Shown here one piece after another: positions 17,526 through 28,650 of a stretch of 64,000 bases of DNA. The position numbers were made by a program, and so were the translations under genes. The notes below the pieces were generated by a model that had not been told where the DNA came from, made no database searches, and saw only the letters and a program-made list of their open reading frames with translations. How positions within the stretch are numbered: the stretch's first letter is position 1; each line of letters starts with the position of its first letter. The DNA comes from Hyphobacterium sp. CCMP332 (lineage in GTDB: Bacteria > Pseudomonadota > Alphaproteobacteria > Caulobacterales > Maricaulaceae), in assembly GCF_014323565.1 (NCBI RefSeq), contig NZ_CP058669.1, positions 558,001-622,000 on the forward strand, in the 5' to 3' direction.

Positions 17526-20054
17526 ATGGCTGATCTCACAGAACCCGTTGAAACCATGAAATCTCCGTTTTTGTCGAAAGGATTGAAGCGCGGCCTGCAA
17601 TGGGTCATCGGCCTCGGATTGCTGAGCGTTTTTGCCGTCGCGCTGTTTGCGGCTTCGGCCATGGTCTGGAACGGCTTTATCCTGCTGTGCGGTGTCGCGA
17701 TTGCCGCGTTCGGCATGCTCTACGCGCTGGCCGCGGGGGAGGCAGCTGGACGGTCCATGAAGGAAAAGGCGGATAGCCAAGCTGAGCCGGGGCCGGCCGG
17801 TCTGGCACTGGAAACGCTGGAGACGCTGGAAGATCCGATGCTGGTCACAGACCGGCGCGGCGCGGTGCGCTGGGGCAATTCGGCGTATCGCGAATTGGCG
17901 GGGCGGTTTGCATCAACGGGACAGGCGGCAACCCTGCCCGCGCTCGAGCGCATATGGGCGGCCAGTGGTGATGGCGCTATCTATCGTCTGGCCCGCGCAG
18001 CACGCCAGGGCGAGGTCGCACGGGAACGCTTGCCGGAATTGCCGGGCGAGGACGGTGTTGCACGCAATTTCTGCCTGGAAGCGCGGCCATCGGGCAAAGA
18101 CCATATCAGCTGGCGCTTGATGCCGGTCTATGAAGAAACCAGCGCGGCCGGATCCGTGCCGACGGCGGACTGGACGCATAAATCCCCGGTGGGGCTTTTT
18201 GCATTGTCGGCCGAAGGCAGGCTCTTCGCGGCGAACGCGACCTTCCGTGACTGGTTGGGGCTGAACGCCGGCGACGCGCTGCCGGAATTGTCGGAAATTT
18301 TCGACGCCGGCATTGTTCGTGCGCTGGAAAAATCGCGGGGCGACGAAGATGTTTGCCGCTTTGAAACCCGTCTGAAGGGGCGCGATGGTATCGAGACTGA
18401 TGCCGTCATCGCCCTGTCCTGGGACAGCGAGAAAAAACCGACGGCGCGCGGTGTTATCTACGGTCTGACAGCCACCGGCACGCCGTCTGGCGTGGCGCAG
18501 GCCATTGCCGGTGCCACTGGCGGCAAGGCTGGCCGCACATTCGATGACATGTTTGCCGCCGCACCTTTCGGTGTGGCGCGCTTGTCCGGCTCGGACCCGG
18601 CAACAGCGGTGATCGAGGATATCAATCCTCAACTCGTCCAGATGACTGGCGGACTGGCCAAATCCGGCGCGACTTTCGCGGACCTGTTTGATTGGGAGGC
18701 CGGGCGCGCGCCCGAGGACGTTTTTGAAAAGGCCTCGAAAAAGGGAGAGCCGGCCGAGGCCGTGCTCAAGACAGATCCGCCGATGGATATCCATCTGGTC
18801 TTTTCGCCGGCGAAGGGCGGAAAGCGCGCCGCCTACATGATTGATGTCACCGCATGGAAGGAGCTGGAGCGTCAGCTGAGTCAGGGCAACAAGATGCAGG
18901 CCGTGGGACAGCTGGCCGGTGGCGTTGCGCATGATTTCAACAACCTTCTGCAAGCTATCCGCCTGAATGTGGATGAATTGCTGGGCCGTCACCCGGTCGG
19001 TGATCCGTCCTATGGCGAGTTGCAGGTGATCAACCAGACCGTTGCGAGGGCGGCGGGGCTGGTGAAGAAGCTCCTCGCCTTCTCCCGCAAGCAGACCTTC
19101 CGAATGGAAGCGCTGGATGTGTCGGATGTCCTGTCTGATTTCACCGTTCTGCTTCGGCAGATACTGGAAGAGACCGTCAAGCTCGACATTGTCCATGGCC
19201 GTGATGTGCCGGCGATCCGCGCCGACAAGGGGCAGCTGGAAACCGCGATCATGAATCTCGCGGCCAATGCGCGGGATGCCATGCGCGAAAACGGCGGCGG
19301 GACACTCACCATCCGAACGTCCGCCGTAACGCCGAAGATTGTATCCGATGCCGGTGCGCCGGATGTGGAAGACGGCGACTGGGTCCAGATCGAGGTCATC
19401 GACCAAGGCACCGGCATGGACGAGGCCACGCGTATGAAAATCTTCGAACCCTTCTTCACCACCAAGGCGGTGGGGCAGGGGACCGGCCTGGGCCTCGCAA
19501 CGGTCTACGGCATCGTCAAACAGTCGGGCGGCTTCCTGTTCGTCGACTCCGAAATCGGCAAGGGCTCGACTTTCCGTATTTTCCTGCCGGCCTATGTCGC
19601 CGGCGAGGACGAAGCGCCGGCGCCGGCTGAAAAGCCGAAGGGCGATCCCAAACCCGCCGACCTGGCGGGCCGCGGCCGGCTTCTGCTCGTAGAGGACGAA
19701 GACGCCGTGCGTTCCATTGCGGCGAAGACGCTGGCCAAGCGCGGCTATGAGGTCGTCGAGGCTTGCGACGGCGAAGAGGCATTTGAAATTCTGTCCGAAG
19801 ACGAAGAGGGTTTCGATCTGCTCGTCTCGGATGTGGTCATGCCGGGGCTCGACGGTCCGGGTCTGCTGGCCAAGGCCGCGGACCTTTTGAAGGATACCCG
19901 CGTGATTTTCATCTCCGGCTATGCCGAGGAGCAATTCTCCGACACGCTCTCGCGCGACAAGAACATTTCCTTCCTGCCCAAGCCGTTCACATTGACGCAA
20001 CTGGCGGAACGCGTGAAGGAAGTCCTGTCCGGCGAGGTTCGGGACGCGGCTTGA
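17526..20054 (+). CDS. cckA: Hybrid histidine kinase CckA
   Basis: Cell-cycle kinase/phosphatase that phosphorylates ChpT and through it CtrA and CpdR. 842 residues: two N-terminal membrane helices (about 20-72), PAS-like regions (about 85-350), a dimerisation domain with VAHDFNNLL and phospho-acceptor His469, an ATPase domain with [19 protein letters not shown] (about 640), and a C-terminal receiver domain with phospho-acceptor Asp769 ([13 protein letters not shown]). Assignment rests on this order plus the flhB-cckA neighbourhood, as in Caulobacter. A GATTC (GANTC) site lies at 17505-17509, 17 bases before the ATG. Nearby CtrA boxes close the loop from this kinase to the flagellar operons. 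Confidence 0.93.
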   Translation: MADLTEPVETMKSPFLSKGLKRGLQWVIGLGLLSVFAVALFAASAMVWNGFILLCGVAIAAFGMLYALAAGEAAGRSMKEKADSQAEPGPAGLALETLETLEDPMLVTDRRGAVRWGNSAYRELAGRFASTGQAATLPALERIWAASGDGAIYRLARAARQGEVARERLPELPGEDGVARNFCLEARPSGKDHISWRLMPVYEETSAAGSVPTADWTHKSPVGLFALSAEGRLFAANATFRDWLGLNAGDALPELSEIFDAGIVRALEKSRGDEDVCRFETRLKGRDGIETDAVIALSWDSEKKPTARGVIYGLTATGTPSGVAQAIAGATGGKAGRTFDDMFAAAPFGVARLSGSDPATAVIEDINPQLVQMTGGLAKSGATFADLFDWEAGRAPEDVFEKASKKGEPAEAVLKTDPPMDIHLVFSPAKGGKRAAYMIDVTAWKELERQLSQGNKMQAVGQLAGGVAHDFNNLLQAIRLNVDELLGRHPVGDPSYGELQVINQTVARAAGLVKKLLAFSRKQTFRMEALDVSDVLSDFTVLLRQILEETVKLDIVHGRDVPAIRADKGQLETAIMNLAANARDAMRENGGGTLTIRTSAVTPKIVSDAGAPDVEDGDWVQIEVIDQGTGMDEATRMKIFEPFFTTKAVGQGTGLGLATVYGIVKQSGGFLFVDSEIGKGSTFRIFLPAYVAGEDEAPAPAEKPKGDPKPADLAGRGRLLLVEDEDAVRSIAAKTLAKRGYEVVEACDGEEAFEILSEDEEGFDLLVSDVVMPGLDGPGLLAKAADLLKDTRVIFISGYAEEQFSDTLSRDKNISFLPKPFTLTQLAERVKEVLSGEVRDAA

Positions 20055-20078
20055 TTCACGAATTGCGGCCAAATAAAT

Positions 20079-20093
20079 GTTCCCCTTGCGTTC
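20079..20093 (+). promoter_or_regulatory. LexA (SOS) box of recA
   Basis: GTTC (20079-20082), seven bases, GTTC (20090-20093): an exact match to the direct-repeat LexA operator GTTC-N7-GTTC known from alphaproteobacteria. It lies 69 bases before the recA ATG, as expected for DNA-damage induction. Confidence 0.88.
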
Positions 20094-20162
20094 TGCGAAC
20101 AAAAGCGGTACATATCCCTTAATTGCTCCCCGCACGGGGACGTGAAATAAGGGGATAGCATT

Positions 20163-21242
20163 ATGGCTAAGGCAGCGATTCGACTGGTGAGCGACGTGAA
20201 GAGTGACGACAAGAAAAAGGCGCTGGAAGCCGCGCTGGGTCAGATTGACCGGGCCTTTGGCAAAGGCTCCGTCATGAAGCTGGGCGAACGCCCGGAGATG
20301 GATATCGAATCGGTGCCAACCGGCTCCCTCGGTCTGGACATCGCGCTGGGAATTGGCGGTCTGCCCAAGGGCCGGATCATCGAAATCTACGGACCGGAAT
20401 CCTCCGGCAAAACGACGCTCGCCCTGCATTGTGTTGCTGAAGCGCAAAAGCGCGGCGGTGTCGCCGCCTTCGTCGATGCCGAGCATGCGCTTGACCCGGT
20501 CTATGCCGGCAAGCTCGGTGTGGACGTCAGTGAGCTTCTGGTGTCGCAGCCGGACTGCGGTGAACAGGCGCTGGAAATTGCCGATACGCTGGTTCGTTCC
20601 GGCGCGGTGGATGTGCTGGTCATCGACTCTGTCGCCGCCCTGACCCCCCGGGCCGAGCTCGAGGGTGAAATGGGTGACAGCCTGCCCGGCCTTCAGGCCC
20701 GGCTCATGAGCCAGGCTCTGCGCAAACTGACGGGATCCATTTCGAAATCTCATTGCATGGTGATCTTTATCAACCAGATCCGGATGAAGATTGGCGTCAT
20801 GTTCGGTTCGCCCGAAACGACCACCGGCGGAAATGCGCTGAAATTCTATGCGTCTGTTCGCCTGGATATTCGCCGCATCGGCCAGATCAAGAATCGTGAC
20901 GAGGTCATCGGCAACCAGACCCGCGTGAAAGTTGTGAAAAACAAGGTCGCGCCACCCTTCCGCGAGGTCGAGTTCGATATTCTCTATGGCGAGGGCATTT
21001 CACAGATGGGCGAAGTGCTCGATCTGGGCGTGAAGGGCAATATCGTCGAGAAGTCCGGGTCCTGGTATTCCTACGAATCCGAGCGCATCGGTCAGGGCCG
21101 CGAGAACGCCCGGAATTTCCTCCGGGAAAATCCGGATATTGCGGCGTCGATCGAGGCAAAGGTCCGGGCCAATGCGGGCTTGATTGCGGGCGAAATGCTG
21201 GTCGGTCCTTCCGCTGAAGATGATATTGCGGATGCGGGCTAG
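20163..21242 (+). CDS. recA: Recombinase RecA
   Basis: DNA strand exchange protein and LexA co-protease. 359 residues, full length, with Walker A GPESSGKT at 77-84, the Walker B-type [12 protein letters not shown] near 153, the L2 loop region with [23 protein letters not shown] (shown here in part, about 219-240) and the C-terminal domain. An AAGGGGATAG ribosome site precedes the ATG. Single gene with its own SOS box; a hairpin follows before alaS. Confidence 0.98.
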   Translation: MAKAAIRLVSDVKSDDKKKALEAALGQIDRAFGKGSVMKLGERPEMDIESVPTGSLGLDIALGIGGLPKGRIIEIYGPESSGKTTLALHCVAEAQKRGGVAAFVDAEHALDPVYAGKLGVDVSELLVSQPDCGEQALEIADTLVRSGAVDVLVIDSVAALTPRAELEGEMGDSLPGLQARLMSQALRKLTGSISKSHCMVIFINQIRMKIGVMFGSPETTTGGNALKFYASVRLDIRRIGQIKNRDEVIGNQTRVKVVKNKVAPPFREVEFDILYGEGISQMGEVLDLGVKGNIVEKSGSWYSYESERIGQGRENARNFLRENPDIAASIEAKVRANAGLIAGEMLVGPSAEDDIADAG

Positions 21243-21280
21243 ATAAGCGCGCCAACCCTCACTATCTTCATTTTCACAGT

Positions 21281-21311
21281 AACGGGTGCTTGGCGATGCC
21301 GGGCACCCGTT
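21281..21311 (+). terminator. Hairpin between recA and alaS, possible weak terminator
   Basis: AACGGGTGC (21281-21289) pairs with GCACCCGTT (21303-21311), with a smaller GGC/GCC stem within the loop. No T-run follows, so it may be a weak or rho-assisted terminator of recA or a leader structure of alaS, whose ATG is 39 bases downstream. Confidence 0.5.
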
Positions 21312-21350
21312 CGTATATGGGACCAGACAGCAAAATTTCGGGACGAAACA

Positions 21351-24005
21351 ATGACCAGCCTGCGCGATATCCGCCGCGACTTTCTCAATTACTTCAAGGA
21401 TTCAGGTCACGAAATCGTTTCCTCGAGCCCTCTGGTCCCGAAAGATGACCCGACTCTGCTCTTCACCAATGCCGGGATGGTCCAGTTCAAGAACGTCTTT
21501 ACCGGTCAGGAAAAGCGCAATCCGCCGCGCGCAACGACGACGCAGAAATGTGTCCGGGCAGGCGGCAAGCACAATGATCTCGACAATGTCGGTTACACAG
21601 CGCGCCACCATACCTTTTTTGAAATGCTGGGGAATTTCTCCTTCGGCGATTATTTCAAGGAAGAGGCCATCAGCTATGCTTGGCATCTGATCACCCGGGA
21701 ATTCGAACTGCCGGCCGACAAACTGCTTGTAACCGTTTACGCCGAGGACGAGGAAGCGGCGGGCCTCTGGAAGAAAGTTGCGGGACTGTCCGACGACAGG
21801 ATTATTCGCATCGGAACGTCCGATAATTTCTGGATGATGGGCGACACCGGTCCGTGTGGTCCCTGTTCCGAAATCTTCTATGATCACGGCCCGGACATCG
21901 CAGGAGGACCACCCGGTTCGCCTGAAGAAGACGGTGATCGTTTCATCGAGATCTGGAATCTCGTCTTCATGCAGTTCGAACAACAGGAAGGCGGTGCCCG
22001 CATCAGCCTTCCCAAGCCATCAATTGACACCGGTATGGGGCTGGAGCGGATCGCCGCCGTACTGCAAGGGGTTCATAACAATTACGATGTCGACCTGTTC
22101 AAGGCGCTGATTGCCAACTCGGAGGATGTCCTGTCTTCGAAAGCACAAGGCGCAGCGCTTGCCAGCCATCGCGTAATTGCCGACCATTTGCGCTCGACGT
22201 CTTTTTTGATGGCGGATGGGGTCACCCCGTCCAATGAGGGCCGGGGCTATGTACTGCGGCGCATCATGCGGCGCGCCATGCGCCATGCACACCTGCTCGG
22301 CGCGAGCGAACCGGTGATGCACCGGCTTGTGCCGGAACTCGTCAATCAGATGGGCGATGCTTTCCCGGAGCTGGGTCGGGCACAAGCATCGATCGAATCG
22401 ACGCTCCAAGCCGAGGAGGAGCGCTTCCAGCGCACACTGGGCCGGGGCCTGGCATTGCTGGATGAGGCCACGACCGGCATGAAAGAAGGCGATGCGCTGG
22501 CCGGAGAAACCGCTTTCAAGCTTTACGATACCTATGGTTTTCCGCTCGACTTGACGCAGGATGCCTTGCGCGCCCGTGGCATGTCGGTTGACGAGGATGG
22601 ATTCAATACCGCCATGGACAAGCAGCGCGAAATGGCCCGCGCGTCCGGATTCAGCTCGGGTGAGGCGGCCCCCGATACTGTCTGGTTTGGCGTTCGCGAT
22701 ATGGCGGGTTCCTCTCAATTCCTTGGCTATGATGGCGTTGAAGGTAACGGCAAGCTTCTTGGCATTGTGACGGGCGGTAATGTCGCCGACGCGCTCTCGG
22801 AAAGGCAAAGTGCCGAGCTGGTTTTTGACCGGACACCATATTATGGCGAATCCGGTGGCCAGATTGGTGATGCGGGTTTGATCACATTTGAGAATGGCGC
22901 CGAATTTGTCGTCCATGACGTGCAAAAGCGTGCGGGCGATGTATTCGCCCATGCCGGCCTGCTGAAATCCGGAGCTGTGAAGCTCGGCCAGACGGCCCGT
23001 CTTGTTGTGGATGAGGTCCGGCGCAACCGGACACGCTCCAATCACTCGGCCACCCACCTTCTGCACCGGGCCTTGCGCGATGTGCTCGGTAATCATGTCA
23101 GCCAGAAAGGGTCCTATGTCGGCCCGGACCGGCTGCGCTTTGATTTCTCCAATAACGGCGCGGTGACACCGGCAGAGATTGCGCGGATTGAAGCGGACGT
23201 GAACGCCGTTATCCGCCAGAATGTGGCAGTGTCGACGCAAGAGATGTCGCCTGATCAGGCCATTGAGGCCGGCGCGCTGGCGCTCTTCGGCGAGAAGTAC
23301 GGCGACTCGGTCCGCGTCCTGACCATGGGCTGTGATCTCTCCAGCCAGGACAAGCCATATTCGGTAGAATTGTGTGGCGGCACGCATGTTGCCCGTACCG
23401 GCGATATCGCTTTGTTCAAGATCGGGGGTGAAACGTCGGTTTCTGCGGGTGTTCGCCGGATCGAGGCCCTGACCGGTGAGGCGGCCAGACAACATCTGGA
23501 GCATCAGGCGTCGCTGGCCAGAATGTCGGCAGATACGCTCAAGGTTCCAACTCAGGACGTGCCGGCGCGTATTCAGTCTCTTCTGGAAGAACGCAAACAG
23601 CTGGAGCGGCAACTGGCCGACGCCAAAAAGCAGCTGGCCATGGGCGGCGGCGCAGGCGCGGTGCCCGCCGGGCCGGAGAAAGTCGGTGATATCAACTTCA
23701 CCGGCCGTGTCGTCGAAGGCGTCGGCGGCAAGGATTTGCGCGGTCTGATTGATGACGCCAAAAGCCAGATGGGCTCGGGCATCGCCGCCTTCATCGGCGT
23801 GAATGATGGCAAGGTCGCCCTCGCTGTGGGCGTCACAGACGATCTGAAAGGCCGCTTCAACGCAGTCGATCTGGTGCAGGTCGCAGCCGTCGCTGTTGGT
23901 GGCAAGGGCGGCGGTGGCCGCCCCGATTTTGCCCAGGCGGGCGGCCCGGACGCATCGAAGGCGCAGGCGGCCATTGATGCCTTGAAATTAGCCATAGCGG
24001 GATGA
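21351..24005 (+). CDS. alaS: Alanyl-tRNA synthetase
   Basis: Charges tRNA-Ala. 884 residues: class II catalytic core ([17 protein letters not shown] near 35-52, [13 protein letters not shown] near 229), an editing domain with the zinc ligands HSATH near residue 565 and CGGTH at 675-679, and a C-terminal oligomerisation/DHHA1 domain with [17 protein letters not shown] and the Gly-rich [16 protein letters not shown] motif. Intact. The following small membrane gene starts inside its stop codon (4-base overlap). recA-alaS adjacency is widespread in bacteria. Confidence 0.97.
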   Translation: MTSLRDIRRDFLNYFKDSGHEIVSSSPLVPKDDPTLLFTNAGMVQFKNVFTGQEKRNPPRATTTQKCVRAGGKHNDLDNVGYTARHHTFFEMLGNFSFGDYFKEEAISYAWHLITREFELPADKLLVTVYAEDEEAAGLWKKVAGLSDDRIIRIGTSDNFWMMGDTGPCGPCSEIFYDHGPDIAGGPPGSPEEDGDRFIEIWNLVFMQFEQQEGGARISLPKPSIDTGMGLERIAAVLQGVHNNYDVDLFKALIANSEDVLSSKAQGAALASHRVIADHLRSTSFLMADGVTPSNEGRGYVLRRIMRRAMRHAHLLGASEPVMHRLVPELVNQMGDAFPELGRAQASIESTLQAEEERFQRTLGRGLALLDEATTGMKEGDALAGETAFKLYDTYGFPLDLTQDALRARGMSVDEDGFNTAMDKQREMARASGFSSGEAAPDTVWFGVRDMAGSSQFLGYDGVEGNGKLLGIVTGGNVADALSERQSAELVFDRTPYYGESGGQIGDAGLITFENGAEFVVHDVQKRAGDVFAHAGLLKSGAVKLGQTARLVVDEVRRNRTRSNHSATHLLHRALRDVLGNHVSQKGSYVGPDRLRFDFSNNGAVTPAEIARIEADVNAVIRQNVAVSTQEMSPDQAIEAGALALFGEKYGDSVRVLTMGCDLSSQDKPYSVELCGGTHVARTGDIALFKIGGETSVSAGVRRIEALTGEAARQHLEHQASLARMSADTLKVPTQDVPARIQSLLEERKQLERQLADAKKQLAMGGGAGAVPAGPEKVGDINFTGRVVEGVGGKDLRGLIDDAKSQMGSGIAAFIGVNDGKVALAVGVTDDLKGRFNAVDLVQVAAVAVGGKGGGGRPDFAQAGGPDASKAQAAIDALKLAIAG

Positions 24006-24340
24006 CCCGGCAGTCCACTCCCGGATTTAGCGAGATCGCCACCGATGCGATCCGCTTCTGGGAGCTCGGTCGAATCGCATTCAATGCCATATTGTTGGCT
24101 TTGACGGTGTTCATGCTGCGCGGCGAGGTTTTCACCCTTGTCTTGCCGCTTTTCGCCTACGCGCTGATCGCGAATGTCTTCTATTCCACCGCCTATATTC
24201 CGGACGTTTTCATTCAGCATTCGGATTTTCGGAGCCTGTGGCGCAAGCTTCGCTGGATTTTGTGGCTGGCTGGAACGGCTTTTGCGGTTTTTATCACTTT
24301 TCTGGTCCTGTTTGGCCTCGCCTTTAACGGCTGGAGCTGA
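24002..24340 (+). CDS. Small membrane protein of unknown function, coupled to alaS
   Basis: 112 residues with three likely membrane helices (about 27-45, 47-65 and 84-108). No domain recognised. Conserved-looking polar loop [18 protein letters not shown] between helices 2 and 3. The ATG overlaps the alaS TGA (ATGA), so its translation is probably coupled to that of alaS. Base composition is like its neighbours. Confidence 0.7.
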   Translation: MTRQSTPGFSEIATDAIRFWELGRIAFNAILLALTVFMLRGEVFTLVLPLFAYALIANVFYSTAYIPDVFIQHSDFRSLWRKLRWILWLAGTAFAVFITFLVLFGLAFNGWS

Positions 24341-24376
24341 CAGACTTGAACCGGGACGGTAGCCGGGAAATCAACC

Positions 24377-26113
24377 GTGGAAAATGAAATCTGGCTGAAA
24401 GATGTGGCGGTATTTCTCGCAGCGGCGGGAATTGCGGCCCCCTTCTTCCGCGCCATGAAGCAAAGCGCCGTTCTGGCCTTTTTGCTCGCCGGGGTCTTGC
24501 TGGGGCCATTGGGCCTTGGCCGGCTGGTCGAGAGCATTCCCTGGCTCCATTTTGTTACCATTTCCAATCCGCACGCGGTCGAGCCGATGGCTGAGGCGGG
24601 TATTCTGTTCCTGCTCTTCATGCTGGGACTTGAATTGTCCTTCGGACGCCTGTGGGCGTTGCGGAAGGACGTCTTCGGCCTCGGCGCCTTTCAGGTCCTG
24701 TTGTCAGCCGCCCTGATCGGCGGTGCGGTCATGTTCTTTGGCGTGGAAGCGGGCCCGGCCTCCATCATTGGTCTGGCCCTTGCGCTCTCATCGACCGCAA
24801 TAGTGATGCAGATACTGATCGAGGAGCGCAAAGCCGCCACTCCGGCCGGACGGACAGCGTTTTCCGTTCTGCTATTCCAGGATATCATGGTCGCTCCGAT
24901 CCTTATTCTGGTCGGATTTCTCGGCATTGGCGGCGGCAGCGTTCTGCCGGCCATCGCGCAGGCGGTGATCGGTGGTGGTCTCGCCATTGCCTTCATCGCG
25001 CTGATGGGCCGGTTTGCCGTCCGCCCCGCTTTCCGGTTGGCGGCATCGGCAGGTGGGCGCGAAATGATGCTGGCGCTGACCTTCCTTGCAGTGCTGGTGG
25101 CCTCGGCGGCGACCGCCTATGCGGGCCTGTCCCTGGCACTCGGTGCCTTTCTGGCCGGTCTGTTGCTGGGCGAGACCGAATTCAAGACCCAGATAGAAAT
25201 TGACCTCGAACCCTTCAAAGGGCTCCTGATCGGCCTGTTCTTCATGACGGTCGGCATGGGAATCGATCCGCTTGAGCTGATCGCCAACTGGCCGGTTATT
25301 CTCGGCGGCGCTGCTGCCCTCATTCTTGGAAAGAGCCTCCTTGCCTATTCCGGAGCAAGACTGTTTGGAAAACCGCGTCATGTCGGCGTCCAGGCGGCGG
25401 CCCTGCTCGGGCCGTCCGGTGAATTTGCCTTTGTCATCGTGGGCGCGGCCGTCACGGCCAATGTAATCGGCGGGCAGCTGGCGGTTTTGATCACCGCGAT
25501 TGCCGGTCTCTCAATGCTGGTTTCCCCCCTCTTCGCCCGCGCCGGCAGCCGGCTCGCCGGTCGGCTTTTGCCGGGTGATCTCGGTGTCGGTCAGAATGCC
25601 CCCGAGGAATCTTCGGACGGCCATGTCATCATCGCCGGATATGGCCGGGTCGGGCGTATGCTGGGCGAGTTGTTGCTGGAGGAGAATGCCGAAATCATTG
25701 CCATCGATTCCGATCCGAAACGGATTGCACAGTGTCAGAAAGATGGTATCCGCATTTTCTATGGTGACGCGGGACGGGTAGAAACGCTGATGAAGGCCGG
25801 GCTCGAATCGGCTTCCCAAATCATCGTGACGGTCGATAATCCGGACAAGGCAGAGCGCGTGGTCAAGGCTGTGCGCAGCCGGCGGAAGGATGCGTCGATA
25901 ACGGCCCGCGCCACCGATCGCAAACACGCGGACAGGCTGATCATGGCCGGTGCCAGCTTTGTCGTCCATGAAGTCGCCGAAGCGGCTTTGCAGCTTGCAG
26001 TTCACGCACTTCAGGACTTTGGCATGTCGTCGGATACAGCACGGGCGCGGATTGCCCGCGCCCGTGAAGAGATATATGGCGATCCCGAATGGGAGCGGTC
26101 TGACGAAGCCTAG
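24377..26113 (+). CDS. Kef-type CPA2 monovalent cation:proton antiporter with RCK domain
   Basis: 578 residues, with a GTG start. An N-terminal CPA2 antiporter domain of about 12 membrane helices (1-390), including the [10 protein letters not shown] and [18 protein letters not shown] segments usual in KefB/KefC/YbaL, then a TrkA-N NAD-binding domain from about 414 ([14 protein letters not shown], with the acidic IAIDSD at its end). No TrkA-C domain after it. Function by family is potassium or sodium efflux in exchange for protons, gated by nucleotide; the ion is not decidable from sequence. Its TAG shares the palindrome CTAG with the convergent icd stop. Confidence 0.88.
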   Translation: MENEIWLKDVAVFLAAAGIAAPFFRAMKQSAVLAFLLAGVLLGPLGLGRLVESIPWLHFVTISNPHAVEPMAEAGILFLLFMLGLELSFGRLWALRKDVFGLGAFQVLLSAALIGGAVMFFGVEAGPASIIGLALALSSTAIVMQILIEERKAATPAGRTAFSVLLFQDIMVAPILILVGFLGIGGGSVLPAIAQAVIGGGLAIAFIALMGRFAVRPAFRLAASAGGREMMLALTFLAVLVASAATAYAGLSLALGAFLAGLLLGETEFKTQIEIDLEPFKGLLIGLFFMTVGMGIDPLELIANWPVILGGAAALILGKSLLAYSGARLFGKPRHVGVQAAALLGPSGEFAFVIVGAAVTANVIGGQLAVLITAIAGLSMLVSPLFARAGSRLAGRLLPGDLGVGQNAPEESSDGHVIIAGYGRVGRMLGELLLEENAEIIAIDSDPKRIAQCQKDGIRIFYGDAGRVETLMKAGLESASQIIVTVDNPDKAERVVKAVRSRRKDASITARATDRKHADRLIMAGASFVVHEVAEAALQLAVHALQDFGMSSDTARARIARAREEIYGDPEWERSDEA

Positions 26114-27327
26114 GCCTTCATGGCGGCTTCGAAACGTTCGCCGACTTTCTCAAGGAATCCCTCGGTCGACAGCCAGCCTTGCTGGTCGCCGACGAGCAGG
26201 GCGAGGTCCTTGGTCATATAGCCCGCTTCCACGGTCTTGATGACGGTTTCCTCAAGCTTCAGGGCAAAGTCCATGACGGCCTGATTGCCATCCATACGGC
26301 CGCGATGCTCCAGCCCGCGCGTCCAGGCGAAGATCGAGGCGATGGAGTTGGTAGAGGTCTTCTCGCCTTTTTGATGCTGACGATAGTGACGGGTGACCGT
26401 ACCGTGAGCCGCTTCGGCCTCCACAGTCTTGCCGTCCGGGCTCATCAGGACCGATGTCATCAGGCCGAGCGAGCCGAAGCCTTGAGCAACCGTGTCGGAC
26501 TGAACGTCGCCGTCATAGTTTTTGCAGGCCCACACAAATCCACCGGACCACTTCATGGCCGCGGCGACCATGTCATCGATCAGGCGGTGCTCGTAGGAGA
26601 TGCCCTTGGCTTCAAAGGCGGATTTGAACTCAGCCTGGAAGACTTCCTCGAACAGATCCTTGAAGCGGCCATCATAGGCTTTCAGGATGGTGTTTTTTGT
26701 CGACAGATAGACCGGCCAGCCGCGCTGCAGGCCGTAATTCAGGCTGGCGCGGGCAAAGTCACGGATGGAGTCGTCCAGATTATACATACCCATCGCGACA
26801 CCGGCGGACGGAAAATCAAACACCGTATATTCCTGAACCTCGCCGCCATCTTCCGGTTCGAACTTCATGGTCAGCTTGCCGGGGCCCGGAACCAGGAAAT
26901 CTGTGGCGCGATACTGGTCACCGAATGCATGCCGGCCGACGACCATGGGCTGGGTCCAGCCCGGCACAAGGCGTGGCACATTCGAAATCACGATGGGCTC
27001 GCGGAAGACAACGCCGCCGAGAATGTTGCGGATCGTTCCATTGGGCGAGCGCCACATTTTCTTGAGACCGAATTCCTCGACCCGCTGTTCATCCGGCGTG
27101 ATCGTGGCGCATTTGACGCCGACGCCATAATGCTTGATCGCTTCAGCGGCATCGACGGTGATCTGGTCGTCGGTCTCATCGCGCTTCTGGATCGACAGGT
27201 CATAATATTGCAGGTCGATGTCGAGATAAGGCAGGATGAGTTTGTCCTTGATCATCTGCCAGATGATGCGGGTCATTTCATCGCCATCGAGCTCGACGAC
27301 CGGGGTATCGACTTTGATCTTTGCCAT
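26110..27327 (-). CDS. icd: NADP-dependent isocitrate dehydrogenase
   Basis: Oxidative decarboxylation of isocitrate to 2-oxoglutarate in the TCA cycle, cytoplasmic. 405 residues from the ATG at 27325-27327. The sequence is of the eukaryote-like homodimeric type common in alphaproteobacteria: [18 protein letters not shown] near residue 14, [16 protein letters not shown] near 100, [16 protein letters not shown] near 125, and [18 protein letters not shown] near 275. The gene is convergent with the antiporter (stops overlap by CTAG) and divergent from trmJ. Confidence 0.96.
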   Translation of the reverse strand: MAKIKVDTPVVELDGDEMTRIIWQMIKDKLILPYLDIDLQYYDLSIQKRDETDDQITVDAAEAIKHYGVGVKCATITPDEQRVEEFGLKKMWRSPNGTIRNILGGVVFREPIVISNVPRLVPGWTQPMVVGRHAFGDQYRATDFLVPGPGKLTMKFEPEDGGEVQEYTVFDFPSAGVAMGMYNLDDSIRDFARASLNYGLQRGWPVYLSTKNTILKAYDGRFKDLFEEVFQAEFKSAFEAKGISYEHRLIDDMVAAAMKWSGGFVWACKNYDGDVQSDTVAQGFGSLGLMTSVLMSPDGKTVEAEAAHGTVTRHYRQHQKGEKTSTNSIASIFAWTRGLEHRGRMDGNQAVMDFALKLEETVIKTVEAGYMTKDLALLVGDQQGWLSTEGFLEKVGERFEAAMKA

Positions 27328-27432
27328 GTCGGTCTTTATCCAATGCTGCTGAAGGTCTGAAGAATCCGGAGGCATCCGGTTAAGTTGGCCGCTAGTTATC
27401 ACTGTGAAACGAATATCGGAAGAGCCTGACTG

Positions 27433-28173
27433 ATGCTGCATGCACCCGCCTTCATCCTTCACCAGCCCCAGATGGGCGAGAATATCGGAGCCGCGGCTCG
27501 GGTTATGGCCAATTTTGGCTTGCGTGATCTGCGCCTGATCGACCCGCGCGATGGCTGGCCCAATCCGAAAGCAGAGAATGTTGCCGTTGGCTCGCCCGTT
27601 CTGGCATCTGTGCAGGTTGAATACACGACAGCGCCCGCCATGGCTGGTTTGACGCGGCTTTACGCGACGACCGCCCGCCCGCGCGGGATGGAAAAGCGCG
27701 TCCTGACGCCGCGTCAGGCGATGGCGGAAATCCGGGCAGCGCATGAGGCCGGCGAGCGGGCCGGGGTTATATTCGGGGGCGAGAAAGCCGGTTTGCCCAA
27801 TGAGGTCGTTGCCGATGCAGACGCCATCATCACCCTCCCGGTGGATCGGGAATTCTGGTCACTGAATCTGGCACAGACCGTAGCCTGCTGTGCCTATGAA
27901 TGGCGCGCCGGCGACGAAGTTTCGAACGACTTCGAACCCATCCGCGAACCAGCGTCGAAAGAGGATATGGATCGCCTCTTTGTGCATTTCGAAACCGAGC
28001 TTGACCGCGCTGGTTTCTTTCATCCACCGGAAAAGACGCCGCTGATGATCAACAATCTGCGGTCGGCTCTGGTACGTGGACGCTTCACCGAACAGGAAGC
28101 CCGCACTTTCCGTGGCGCGATCAAGGCGCTGGCCCTCGGCCGCGGCAAGGCCCGGATCGTCCGGGAGGATTAG
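27433..28173 (+). CDS. trmJ: TrmJ-family tRNA 2'-O-methyltransferase
   Basis: Methylates the ribose at position 32 of tRNAs. 246 residues: SPOUT motif 1 near the N-terminus ([18 protein letters not shown]), motif 2 [13 protein letters not shown]-like ([15 protein letters not shown] near 112), motif 3 [24 protein letters not shown]. The C-terminal helix ([19 protein letters not shown]) resembles TrmJ rather than TrmL. The ATG is preceded by GGAAGAG. Divergent from icd; convergent with the DUF2269 gene with 6 bases between stops. Confidence 0.88.
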   Translation: MLHAPAFILHQPQMGENIGAAARVMANFGLRDLRLIDPRDGWPNPKAENVAVGSPVLASVQVEYTTAPAMAGLTRLYATTARPRGMEKRVLTPRQAMAEIRAAHEAGERAGVIFGGEKAGLPNEVVADADAIITLPVDREFWSLNLAQTVACCAYEWRAGDEVSNDFEPIREPASKEDMDRLFVHFETELDRAGFFHPPEKTPLMINNLRSALVRGRFTEQEARTFRGAIKALALGRGKARIVRED

Positions 28174-28179
28174 AATCCC

Positions 28180-28650
28180 TCAGAACGCCGGTCGTGCGAT
28201 CATCAGCCAGAGTATGCTCAATACGGCCAGGAACGCAGGAATGCCGCACAGAAACCAGATCGAGAATAAACGGTCATAGGCGGCGGGCAGGGGGCTATTT
28301 GTTTCAGCAGCCGTGCGCGCCATGTCGCGCAAACGGATCTGGATCCAGACCACCGGCAGCCAGAAGACGCCGGTTAGGATGTAGAGCCCGATTGAGAGCA
28401 ATATCCATCCTTCTGCGAGCGACCAGCCGACCGAATGGGCCAGCATAACCCCGGTGACCGGCTGCAAGACGACGGCCGTCGCGGTAAAGAGCGTGTCGGC
28501 GATCACGACCACAGATGCGGTGTGAGCAATCAGAGCGGCATTTCGCGTGCGATGCGCCATCAGCATGAAGAAGGCGATACCTGCGCCGGTGCCCAGAAGC
28601 ACCGTCGCACCGCCAACATGCAGCCATCGCAGAACAAGTTCGGCCGTCAT
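28180..28650 (-). CDS. DUF2269-family integral membrane protein
   Basis: 156 residues from the ATG at 28648-28650, which overlaps the stop of the upstream SDR gene by 4 bases; this fixes the start. Four membrane helices. The opening LRWLHVGGATVLLGTGAGIA and the central VTGVMLAHSVGWSLAEGWI fit the DUF2269 family, whose function is unknown. Co-transcribed with the SDR-DoxX gene, whose C-terminus is also a four-helix membrane domain, so the two may form one membrane complex; that is inference. Confidence 0.8.
   Translation of the reverse strand: MTAELVLRWLHVGGATVLLGTGAGIAFFMLMAHRTRNAALIAHTASVVVIADTLFTATAVVLQPVTGVMLAHSVGWSLAEGWILLSIGLYILTGVFWLPVVWIQIRLRDMARTAAETNSPLPAAYDRLFSIWFLCGIPAFLAVLSILWLMIARPAF

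Noticed and set aside
20115-20125. CCCTTAATTGC before recA, shared with 55715-55725 before the VWA gene
   Set aside because: A short match that could be chance; no common regulation is evident.
17913-20753. A 946-codon open frame antisense to cckA and recA
   Set aside because: It is the shadow of two strongly conserved genes in GC-rich DNA; it has no domain pattern, no ribosome site and crosses the recA promoter and LexA box.
22020-23612. A 530-codon frame antisense to alaS
   Set aside because: No recognisable domain; alaS is intact on the other strand.
26179-27360. A 393-codon plus-strand frame across icd
   Set aside because: Antisense shadow of icd, with residue composition of translated complement and no family features.
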